Assembly (NCBI GenBank): GCA_015227615.1
Contig: JAALGZ010000042.1
Location: 248,001-312,000, forward strand
Length of the DNA: 64,000 bases
Direction: 5' to 3'
Origin: Labyrinthula sp. Ha
Lineage: Eukaryota > Sar > Bigyra > Labyrinthulida > Labyrinthulaceae
This document shows, piece after piece, positions 52,500-62,702 of the stretch. The position numbers and the translations under genes were made by a program. The notes beneath the pieces were generated by a model that saw only the letters and a program-made list of their open reading frames with translations, ran no database searches and was not told the DNA's origin. Numbering within the stretch: the stretch's first letter is position 1; every line of letters begins with the position of its first letter.

Positions 52500-52504
52500 T
52501 AATC
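52500..52504. repeat. Target-site duplication, left copy
   Basis: TAATC directly outside the left LTR. It is identical to TAATC at 57237-57241 outside the right LTR, so this is a 5-bp duplication as expected for copia integration. Confidence 0.9.
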
Positions 52505-52680
52505 TGTTCCATGAACAGGCGAGTTGAGAGTTATTTTTTTATCCTTTAAAATTATGTCTAATTCCGTCCGAGAAGTTTTACCGAGCAGATTCCCCGAACA
52601 GTTTCTGTCCACGCGTGTCATTTGCTTCGAAGATATTTCTTTCGTTTCTTGTCTCCTCTTTTCCTCTCTTGGTTTCAACA
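52505..52680 (-). repeat. 3' LTR of copia A (176 bp)
   Basis: TG...CA ends. It contains two units of a 13-bp repeat (like TTTCTCCGAACAG), against about six in the 5' LTR. The 52-bp length difference between the LTRs equals four units. Confidence 0.93.
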
Positions 52681-52692
52681 CCCCCCCGTCTC
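52681..52692 (-). other. Polypurine tract of copia A
   Basis: The minus strand reads GAGACGGGGGGG directly before the TGTTG start of the 3' LTR, the position and composition of a plus-strand priming site. Confidence 0.75.
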
Positions 52693-54883
52693 TCCAGAAC
52701 ATTTCTTTGGAACGCTGCAAAAGCTGGAGAGATCTTCGTCATGCCATCAGCCCAGTTTTCTGGCCCTGGAACGTAATCCACTCTGAGAATTCCCTGCTGC
52801 ACCCATTGTTGTAAGGCAAAGAATTTACTCCCTTGGTGTCTTGTCAGTTTTGTTGGTGCCGTACCATTGACAATGTTTACCACGGCCTTGTTGTCCGACA
52901 ACATCACCACAGGCCAAAGAGATTTGCAAAACAAGTCTTCAAGAATGTGGCCTACGCTTTTGAGCTCTCGAGCACAATCGTAAGCTGCAAAGAACTCAGC
53001 TTCGCTGGATGACGTTGCCACCCACGCGAGTTTTTTTGATCGCCAATGGACCAAATTGCCATTAAAAAAAAGTAAGAAACCCCCTGTACTTTTGAACTTT
53101 TTAGGATCATCAGCAAAAGCAAAGTCCATGTAGGCAACCACTTCCCACTCATGTTGTTCCCATTTCCTGTACTTCAAACACAAATGCTTCGTCTTCATCA
53201 GGTAAGCTACAATCCGTTTCCTAGTTCTCAGGACTTCCTTCGTCCCGTCATGAAGTTTTCGAGCAATCTTGTTGACTGCAAAAGCGACATCTGGTCTAGA
53301 CAATCCTGCGATGTAGTTGAGTTCACCGAAGATCTGTTGTAGTTTTCTCACCTAGGACAGTCTGATGGAATCTTCTCTCCACTTCAAGTTTGAAATCATC
53401 GGCATGTCAAACAATCTGCTAACTTGGTATTTGATTCCCAACTCAGTCAACATCCCGTCCTGGTGCAGTTCCAACTCTTGGTCATTGTGTGTTAACTCCA
53501 ATCCCACAAACTTGTTGACCGAATTCGTACGCTTCACCTTGAACGTGGCCAGTACAAATTTCTCACACTTCTCCAAAGCACTCCAGCTTTTACTGCCAAA
53601 CAGGAAACCATCAACGTAGAGAAGTAGGTAAACATCTTCTAATCGACTTCTTCCCTTTCGAACGAACAACGTCGGCGATCTCATCAATGGTTCCAGCCCG
53701 ATCTTTTTGATGCTGTTCTTAAAATGAATGTACCACACTCTTCCTGCTACTGCTAGACCGTACAAGCTCGCAAGGCATTTGTACACAAGATCCTTGTTGT
53801 CCTCTTCCCTTGCAGGATGTCCAGAGGGTAGCTCAAGAAAAACAGGATTCTCTAGGCGCCCGTTCAAGTAAGCGCTAGGGCAATCCCCTTGACGAACAAA
53901 GTAACCCTTTGACTTCATGATGCTCAAGAACAATCTCATCTCCATGGTTCCAGCTGCAGGGCTAAAGACCTCCTCTGGCATGTCTTGTTAAAGATCTCCC
54001 CTCGCTGCTAACCGGACCTTTAATTTTCTTTCTCCGGAAATGTTGTCCACTTTTTCAGTCAAAACTTCCACAAAGGGGAGACTTGAACATCGCTTGGTCG
54101 AGACACCACCTGTAGTTCTCCAATGTTCTCTAGCTTCTTGATCTCACGCAAGTAGGCCTCTTTCCAGTCTCCATTGCTTTTCACCGCTTCCTGGTAATTT
54201 CGAAACCCTCGCTGTTCACGAGCCCCCAGTGCCACCTTGTAATTGAACAGACATTTTGCCAGTGCTTTGAACACCAAAGCTCCCGACCGAAGTTTTGTCG
54301 GAAGAATGTTGTCTGTCGAAATGTCACTCCGGCTTCTCTCTTCTTCCGTCGTGTTCAGCCCAACACCCTCGGTTCCACTTTGTTCTTCCGCTCCTCTTTG
54401 CAAGTCTACCTCTGACCCAGTGTTTTCCGTGACCTCCCACGCAACTTCTTTCTCGCCCCCTTCAACTTTGACTGGTGTTACCACCCCCGTGTTTGTGACA
54501 TCAACTGGATCAAACTCAAAACCGTCTGTCACTTCGTCACTCAACTGGTCAAACAAACACTGATCAATCTTTGGCTGCTTTGCTAGAAATGACGTTTCAT
54601 CACAAAAGAAGGTTGCTGTGTTGAAGATTCTGCCATTGTCTTCTCGTTGCACAATGTACCCAACTGAGTCTTCTGCGTACCCTAGGAAGCGAACGGGTAC
54701 TCCTGTCTTGTCTAACTTCCGTCTGGCTTCTCGTGCAACATGGGCGTAGGCTCGCACACCAAAAACACGAAGACGCTTCAGATCTGGCTTTTGCTGGAAC
54801 AGCACTTCACAAGGACTGGTCAATTTGGTACCATGCGTCAAGTTGTGCGCAGACACTGCCGCCTTTCCGGCAAAAGTCCAGAA

Positions 54884-55203
54884 TACCTGTTAGGAACTTG
54901 TACTCAACGGTTAAATACTTAAAAATAAGTATTATTCTACTTCCAAACGAAAAATAAATATCCTCTTTTTCTTTTGCTTTTCCTTTTTGTTTCCTTTTTG
55001 TTTTGCTTTTATTCACCTCTTAGAGATACAAACTGTTCTTCATCTTCCTGAGAATTTCCAAACGCTCTACTTCTTGAGAGTTACCAAACGTTGTTTTTCT
55101 TGAGAATTACCAAGCGTTCCACTTCTTGTTTGCACCTTTTCAGAGCTTTCTTATGACTTGACTTTTAAACACCACTCGACTTTTCATACTTCTTAACAAT
55201 CCC
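54884..55203 (-). mobile_element. Solo LTR (54889-55198) inserted in copia A, with target duplication
   Basis: A 310-bp block with TGTTA...TAACA ends interrupts the integrase/RT region. It is flanked by ATACC and ATCCC, a 5-bp target duplication with one difference. It contains three tandem 26-bp units at 55050-55127 (like GAGAATTACCAAACG). No matching LTR occurs elsewhere in this window, so the donor family is another LTR element. It inserted after copia A did. Strand is inferred from the surrounding element and is not certain. Confidence 0.82.
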
Positions 55204-56994
55204 AAACCCATCTCCGCTTGAAACAAAAGACTGCGCAAGTTTTCCAATACAATCCGGTTGTTGCTTTCCTCGCGACCATTTAACTCGTGCACGTAAGGTA
55301 CAGACGTTTCATGGGTAAGTCCATTCTTGTCGCGAAAATCGTCAAACCTCTTGTTACAAAACTCGGTACCATTATCCGTACGAATCAGTCGTAGCTGTCC
55401 TGGGAACATCCTGCCCAATTTCAGCAAAAGACCAGAAAGTAGATCTGGGACTTCAGACTTTTGAGTGAAAGGTAAAAACCAAAGGAACCCACTCCTGGCG
55501 TCTCCAACAACCAATGCACCTCTTTCCCGATCCACTGACAATTTGTAAGGTCCCACACAGTCAGCTACTAAAAGTTCTAGAAGTTGACGCTTTGCTGGTG
55601 ACTTCTTCTTACTCACCGGGGTTCGGTGCATCTTTCCTACCATGCATCCGGTACAAACAGATTTTTCCACCGAACCAGTCAACTCTTCCACACCTTTCAG
55701 CGTATTTTCTAGGCGACTCTGTCCACAGTGATTGAGGCGACAGTGCCACACATGAGCCGACAACATGGAAACCTTTGGAACACGAGTTGTTTTCACTTTC
55801 ACAGGAAACAAGTCCCCATCCAACGTTGCCTTGTACAAGATCGAGGTTCCTTGTCGAATTTCTGCAGACGTTTCAGAGAACATGACACTGAGCCCTTTCC
55901 TCACCAAAGCAGAAACAGACAGCAAATTCTGAGCAGCTGGCCAGAAAGCAACATCGTTCAGTCTAACTTGTAGTTCATTTTCTAGTTCCAATTCCACAGT
56001 TCCCACTTGATCTTAAGACACAAAACCATTCGTAGTCAACACTTGTTCCGGTTCTACCTTCTCAATCTTCGTGAACCATGCTAGACTTCCACACACATGG
56101 TTAGTCGATCCAGAATCTAGGAAGAAACTCCCAGAAACATCACTCACTTTAGCACACATCCATGATTGTTGTTTTCGCTTCTCCCCTGATGCTTCTTTGT
56201 CTGGTGTGTTGTTCAAAGAACACTCACGTCTGAAATGACCCAGTTTCTTACACTTGTGGCACCTGAGCTTTGACTTGTCCACTGGCTTCTTTTTTGTTTT
56301 CCTTGACAACAACACCTTTTGTTCCTGCCTTTCTTTCTTGAGCTGCTTTCGACTTGCGTCAAGCAACCCTGTGTCGATCAAGTAGTTGAGAACACCATCG
56401 TAGGAATAAATCCAGACATCCTGTTCATCATTTTCAGCATTTTCCACATGCTCTTTCAACCCATGCGTGATGGGAGCTAGTGATCGTGGTAGTTTTTCCA
56501 AAAATTGCATTGACAAAGCTTTGTCACTGAAAACCCCATCCAAGCTACGCAGTTGTGCCACCAATGCTTGGTACGTCGTCATGAAGGTGAAGTAATCATG
56601 TTGAAATGTCAATTTTGTCAAGTCCGCACGAATTCTCGTCTTTTGACTCAAAATCGAACCAACAAACATTTTTCTCACAAGCTGAAACATTTGATCTGCC
56701 GATTCCAGATGTCTTACGGCTACAGACAACTCCGATTCCAAGCTTAAAATCATGTCACGTTTGCAGATTGCTCTTTTCTTTGCTCGAGTTTCTTCCGTGT
56801 CACCTTCCGAGAGGACAATTTCCGCCCCACTACTTAAATGGTCCCACAAACTCAGGGCTTCAAAATGAAACTGTAGCTGCGACATCCATTCGTAGATGTC
56901 GCCTCCTGCTGCCAATTTCTTAAACTTCGGTAATCTACTCTCATTTCCACTCGCCATGCTCAGTTTTTTCCTCTTTTTTTTTTTTTTTTTTTGC

Positions 56995-57008
56995 TTAGGC
57001 TCTTAACC
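56995..57008 (-). other. Primer-binding site of copia A (complement of tRNA-Lys anticodon arm)
   Basis: Directly inside the 5' LTR the plus strand reads TTAGGCTCTTAACC, identical over 14/14 nt to the anticodon stem-loop of the tRNA-Lys(CTT) gene at 33805-33876 (tRNA positions 27-40). It therefore pairs with the middle of the tRNA, not its 3' end, as in Drosophila copia with its cleaved initiator tRNA. Confidence 0.88.
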
Positions 57009-57236
57009 TGTTCCACGAACAGGCGAGTTGAGAGTTATTTCTTGTCCTTTTTAATTAATTCTAATTCCGTCCGAGAAGTTTTACCGAGCAGTTTCTCCGA
57101 GCAGTTTCTCCGAACAGTTTCCCCGAACAGTTTCTCCAAACGGTTTCTCCGGTCCTGTTTCTGTCCACGTGTGTTATTTGCATCAAAGATACTTCTTTCG
57201 TTTCTTGTCTCCTCTTTTCCTCTCTTGGTTTCAACA
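57009..57236 (-). repeat. 5' LTR of copia A (228 bp)
   Basis: TG...CA ends. It is the same as the 3' LTR apart from scattered substitutions and about four extra 13-bp units at about 57080-57160. The end nearest the primer-binding site carries a small inverted repeat, CTGTTC-CAC-GAACAG. Confidence 0.93.
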
Positions 57237-57241
57237 TAATC
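57237..57241. repeat. Target-site duplication, right copy
   Basis: TAATC, matching 52500-52504. Confidence 0.9.
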
Positions 57242-57969
57242 AAAATTTTGTCTTGTCCACGGTTCTACTAACTTTCATCGATGCTACACAAGACTGATAA
57301 CTCCATCTCCAGCTGTCACGATGTGGAAGTTCTAAGAAACTTTCCGTTTAGTTTCAGGCTTGATTAATGTCCAGCTCATTTCAATCTGCTTCAACCGAGC
57401 TGCGCAATGGTTTAATCTTACAAACTGGGTACCGGCATGACTCTCTTGAGTTAACCGTTTCTCAATCCTGATGTGACAAGGGCGTTGTTCAAAGTAATGA
57501 CACTGTCAAATAATGCAATTGTTTTCTTAATGGTCGAAACAAGAAGAGATCTTAACCATGCATTTTGATCATCTTTTTTAACACTTCCAATCATGAATAA
57601 GCTTGACAGGTTTGGAAAAGCCCAGAGAAAACTTTCAATCGAACAGAAGTTGCAACGGAGCGCAATAAAAGAAATTTGAGTGCTTAGAAGTTGAGTATTC
57701 ACTTCCTAAGGAAAGGTGTAGTAACACGTTGCACTTCAGGTTACACTAATGCTCCCCAAATTCCTTTAGTTCACCTACGTGCTGAATGGTCAATCGGGAT
57801 TGTTTCATATGTCTATCTTCATTTTGATGCTGTTGGGAGCAGTAAGCTGGACGTACAGTTAACTTTTTCCCAATTAGTGGATACAAATTTGTTACTTTTC
57901 CAAGATTTACAGTTACCGCTCATTAAGTGAAAAGAACCAAGCACTTGATATTTCCAAATGCTCCAACAA
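57242..57969. other. Spacer between the two copia elements
   Basis: About 730 bp with no recognised gene or repeat. Open frames on both strands at 57451-57930 are short and without similarity. Confidence 0.5.
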
Positions 57970-58405
57970 TCAATTTTTCACAAACCTCCTTTTTTCACAA
58001 TTAAGAATTAAAACACGAAAAACAAGTCGAACTATTAACAGCTGAAGTGATGCCTCTGTCAGATGTATTCACAGCTGGGAAGCTATCAGACAGAGTAACT
58101 AGTTTCACAAACCTTAACTGTAATCACGGGTAACTGCAGAGGTTATTCTACTACCTGTATCAACTCTTAGTTTCTAGAGCAACATAAATTGCACACTAAA
58201 GCAAGAAAGAAGTTCTACCGAAACTGCATGCTGAGGTGGCGACCGGGCAGGACGAAACACAAATAATACAACAACAACTTCTAGCCGAAGTTCTCCACAA
58301 GAATTAACCAAAGTGCCAAGCTGAACCAGCTGAGACTGTGCCCAAAATATGCACAAAACGAAATACCGTGAATCCGCAAATTAACACATGTATTAATTTC
58401 CAACA
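57970..58405 (-). repeat. 3' LTR of copia B (about 436 bp)
   Basis: The LTR begins TGTTGGAAATTAATAC on the minus strand right after the polypurine tract. The stretch 57985-58070 matches the 5' LTR piece at 62610-62700. The outer (left) end is placed by alignment only and could be off by several bases. Confidence 0.75.
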
Positions 58406-58417
58406 GTCCCCCGTGGA
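58406..58417 (-). other. Polypurine tract of copia B
   Basis: The minus strand reads TCCACGGGGGAC next to the start of the 3' LTR. Its G-rich core matches that of copia A. Confidence 0.65.
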
Positions 58418-61400
58418 TAAAGAAGTTGATTTCTCATAGGAACGAAGTCCCCAATTACCTTGGTCACAATATCCGATAAGTTCAACTTCGAAGCCACATA
58501 ATCAAGCTCCAATAATACTTCATTAACCCATTCTTGAAGCGCGTAATACTTCGTTGCCATGTGCTTATTCATATCACTTGGAGCTGCTCGTTCAACAACA
58601 TTAAGAACAGCTTGATTGTCAACGTAAACTTTAATCGGCCAAACATTCATTCCAAAGAAATCATCAAGCAATCTTGCAACAAACAAGACTTCCCTTGCAC
58701 CAGTGTACAACGACAGATACTCACTTTGTGCCGTTCAAGTACAAACCATCTTGATTTTCTTAGATTTCCAATGAATCAGTCCGCCATTCAGAAAGATTAA
58801 ATAACCTCCAGTACTTCTAAATTTCTCAAGTTTATCATCAGCAAAACTAGCATCACAATAAAGCTCCAACTTCGAAGCTCCTGAGAAACGCTTCATGATC
58901 AAACCCAAATCACTTGTACCACAAAGGTAGGCAAGAATTGACTTTGCTCTTCTGTACACCTCTTTAGTGCCATCATGAAGCCTTCTAGCAATTCTGTTAA
59001 CTGAGTAACTAATGTCAGGTCTTGACATTGTACTAAGGTAATTTAGCTCACCAAACAACTTCTGAAGCGGTTTGATGTTATCTAAAGCTACAGAATTTTT
59101 ATCCCATTTAAGATTTTCAATCATTGGCTTGCTTGGAAATTTTGTGATCCTGTACCTCGTACCCATGTCATGAATTCCTTCATGCTGATGTATCGCAACG
59201 CTTAAACTTCCACGATCTAGTTGAAGTCCAACAAATTTTTTAACCTCACTGGTACCTTTCACTTTAAATTTTTGTAACAAGAAATCCTCATAAAATGTCA
59301 TCAAGCGTAAATCCTTCGATCCTATCAAGAAATCATCAACGTAGAGTACTAACCACAATTTTGTACCAGCCTTCTCACATGAAAATATTGAAGGACATCT
59401 GGATGATGGTTTGAAATCAAACTCTTTAATAACTTCATCAAATTTCCAATACCAAACCTTGCCAGCAACAGCTAAGCCATACAAACTAGGTCAACATTCA
59501 CAAACAAGGTCATTAGACTTAGTTTTTTTCGGATGACCATTTGGAAGCAATAAATAAAATGGTTCGTCCATTCTACCGTTCAAGTATGCACTAGGACAAT
59601 CACCTTGCTTCACGTACCAACTGAAACCTTTTGCCAAACAAACAAAAAGAAGAAGTTCTAAAGCACCAGCCGCTGGGCTGTAACAATTTTCTGGCCGATC
59701 GAATTGAAGATCCCCTCTTGCTGCTAATCTAACCTTACGTTTCACAGCACCAGAAATGTTGTCTATCTTTTCAGTAAGAACCTCTCTGAAGGGAATACAT
59801 TTCATTTCCCTTCTTCTAGGTACAATTTTTAGCTCTCCTTGCTCTTCTAGTTTAGTCATTTCAGCTAAGTAAGATTTTTCCCATTCAGTGTTAGATGCCA
59901 AGGCGTCTTTGTAGGACTTGTAGCCTTTTTTCATGTTACCTTAGAGCTTAGCTTGAGCAATTACTACAGGAATTGTCAACAATGCCCGAGAAGTTTCTGA
60001 CTGAGTTCCTGGTCTAAGCGAACTCAAACTGTCTTTGAATCGTTCTGGAACTTTAACACTTGATCGAAGTCTACTCGAGATTGGTTCTTCATTAATTTCA
60101 ACTACTTCATCATCCTCTGAAAGAGGCTCTGACACAACATCATCATATTCATTTTCAGCTGATGTGTCATGAAGTACCGTCGTATTTTGTTCAGAACTAG
60201 TAACAGCGGGAGCCTGTGGCCTTTGTGAATACGGATCTGCGCTAACCTCACTTAATTCATCATCAAAGGTTTCTTTTCCATCAAAAGTAGTTTTTGGAGC
60301 AAAAAGATCATTGACATCTTCTTCATTCTCCCCCGTTGCACCAAGCAACGTACTTTTGGAATTCAAAAATTTTTCTTCATCACAGAAAAAACTTCTTGTA
60401 GCAAAAATTCTACCGCTGTTAACATCTCTAACGATATAGTCATCAAAGTTCTCACCATAACCAAGGAACATTACCCTTGTTGCAGTGTCATCTAACTTGC
60501 GTCTGTTTTCTCGATGGATATGAGCAAACCCAACGACTTCAAAAATTCTAAGTTTTTCAACGGGTGGTTGAACACCGAACAAAAGTTCGCACGGAGAAAT
60601 GTCTTCCTTCGACAACTTCGTAAAGTTGTACGCATGAGTCGAACATTTCATTGCGATTGACCAAAAACCTTTGCTAACACCAGCTTGTTTAATGACACTT
60701 CTCATGTTTTCCACCAAAATTCGATTAGAGTTTTCTGCACGATCAGTTTGCTCGTGTTCATAGGGAATTGTAACTTGGTGTTTGATGCCTTTCTTCTTTA
60801 AGAATCCATTAAGATTTTTATTGCAAAACTCTGTTCTATTATCTGTCCTCAGATTTTGAACCTGACCTGGGAAACTTTTTCGAGATAACTAACATGTGAA
60901 ACCATCAAGTCTGGTACTTCACTTTTCCTTGCAAACAGAAAACTTCATTGAAATTGTCATCTAGCATCAGTAACTACTAATGCCCCAGTCTTACGGTCAA
61001 TTGATGTATCATAAGGACCCACTGTATCTGCAACTAAGAGTTCCAGCAATTTCCTCTCTGTAGGAATCTTGCTACTTTTGGGAATTCTCACACGATGTAA
61101 CTTCCCCTTCATGTATCCAACACAGGTTGTTCTCGAGCTGAGTGGCTCGTTCTTCTTGATAAACTTCAAAACAGTTCGCACAAGACGATCTTTGCTACAA
61201 TGATTCAAACGGTTATGCCAAACTTCAAGAGAAACCATTACTTTTTCTTTTGGCAAAAAATGCACTCTGAACAATCCATCTGCGCGTCTTCTTGCTACAT
61301 AAACAACTGCACCTTTCAAAATAATCTTTGCAAGATCTTTCGAAAACACAACGTCCACACCTTTTTCTGTCAGAGCAGCAACAGAAAGTAACAAAGGTGC

Positions 61401-62578
61401 TTCAGACCAATGAAGTACTCCTGAAAGAGATATTCGTTTTCCATTTTCTAACGTAAGTTTAACGTCACCAGCCTTATCGGTACTATTTCACCGCTTGCTG
61501 TAGATATCTGCTTCTCGGGAATCTTGATCTTATTAGAGAAAAGGTCACGCTAACCACACACGTGTTGTGTAGCACCAGAATCCAGAATGAAACTAATGCG
61601 ATTCCAATTCAGCTTTGCTGCACACATCCAAGCTTCTTCTCTCTGTTTCTTTTTGTCTTTCTGATGAGGTCCTTTTCCCTTCTTTGCGCTTCTTTCCGGA
61701 CATTCAGAACGAAAATGTCCTTTTTTCCCACAACCAAAACACTTGACCGAAGACTTCTTCTTTTTCTTCTTCTTGGTAGTATTTTCGCGGGTGTTCATTG
61801 CGGTTTCCTTCTCAACAGAGTAATTTTTTCCACCAGGGTGATAAAGACCACAATCCATAAGGTAATCCAAAACTGCATCAAAAGTATTTTCCCAAATTAA
61901 CCTTACTTCTGGTGAAGACTCCGCAGTCCTCTTAAGAGGATGTGTGATCGCCGATAAACTCCTAGGCAATCTTACTAAGAAATTAAGAGAAAGATCCTGC
62001 CAGTTTATCATACCGTTCATAGAATCCAACTGCGCAACCAGCGCTTGATAACGCGTCATAGAGCGGAAATAGTCCTTCTCAAAAGTCACATGGGCAATTT
62101 GTTGTCTCAACTTACGCTTTTGATTCGCAACTGATCCGACGAACATTTTCTTAATGCCACGAAAAACTTCATACGCGCTACCAAAATGTCTTACCGCTAC
62201 CACGAGGTCCACCTCTAGAGTAGAAAGTAAGTATCTTCTGCATCTAGGTTTAACTAAATCCGCAGCGTTTTTCGCACCTCCTTCAGGAACCTCAATTTGA
62301 CTCCCTTCACTAACGTGACTCCGGTATCCTAAAGTTTCAAAGTGTGCTTCAAGCTGTGCTATCAAGTCGTGAATATCACCATTTAGCCCAAGCTTCCGAA
62401 GTTTAGGTACACGAGCCATCAAGCTCAAATTCAAAACTTGATCCGGCCGTCTGAACCTTTCAAAGGGGTACAAAGAAGATCCCAGGAGACTTGCACTCCT
62501 AAAGTATGTTTTTTACTAGGGATGTGAGTTCCTTGATCCTACGGGGCAGGACTTACTCACGAGTATCTCTTGTTGCTT

Positions 62579-62592
62579 TTAGGCTGTTACCC
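62579..62592 (-). other. Worn primer-binding site of copia B
   Basis: The plus strand reads TTAGGCTGTTACCC next to the 5' LTR, matching 12 of 14 nt of the tRNA-Lys(CTT) anticodon arm. Same primer choice as copia A. Confidence 0.7.
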
Positions 62593-62702
62593 TGTTTTTT
62601 TCGGAAAGCTTCTTTTTTTCACAACTAAGAATTAAAACACGAAAAACAAGTCGAACTGTTCATGACTAAAGTGATGCCTCTGTCAGAACTATTCACAGCT
62701 GC
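62593..62702 (-). repeat. 5' LTR fragment of copia B
   Basis: About 110 bp of the inner end of the LTR, matching 57970-58080 with around 10% difference. Similarity stops near 62702. Confidence 0.75.

Larger units (their letters stand above)
52505..57236 (-). mobile_element. Ty1/copia LTR retrotransposon A, full-length layout but broken
   Basis: A full-length copia fossil on the minus strand: two LTRs, 5-bp target duplications, a primer-binding site and a polypurine tract. Parts run right to left. Gag starts at ATG 56957 with zinc knuckle 'CHKCKKLGHFRREC', then protease ('FFLDSGSTNHVCG'). Integrase follows, with its zinc-binding region 'HVWHCRLNHC' and catalytic blocks ('LVADCVGPYK', 'IRTDNGTEFCN'). 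Then come the post-integrase region from 54856, RT ('GDCPSAYLNGRLENPVFLEL', about 53981 onward) and RNase H ('ATSSSEAEFFAAYDCARELK', ending near 52700). Integrase precedes RT, hence copia. About half a dozen breaks are present, one of them a solo LTR insertion at 54889-55198. LTR-LTR difference is near 10% outside a repeat array, so it is middle-aged, not recent. Confidence 0.95.
57970..62702 (-). mobile_element. Ty1/copia LTR retrotransposon B, broken, 5' LTR incomplete
   Basis: A second copia fossil, same clade and orientation as copia A. Parts run right to left. Gag (62473 to about 61680) has zinc knuckle 'CFGCGKKGHFRSEC', then protease ('FILDSGATQHVCG'). Integrase (about 61394-60700) has 'EVWHNRLNHCSKDRL' and 'LVADTVGPYDTSIDR'. 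The post-integrase region runs from 60717, and RT from about 59934 ('GDCPSAYLNGRMDEPFYLLL', 'WLVLYVDDFLIGSKD', 'LFGELNYLSTMSRPDISYS'). RNase H ends near 58400 ('VYVDNQAVLNVVE'). A polypurine tract and a worn primer-binding site are present. The outer part of the 5' LTR cannot be found. Roughly half a dozen breaks are present. It is distinct from copia A in LTR sequence and length, so a separate family. Confidence 0.92.
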
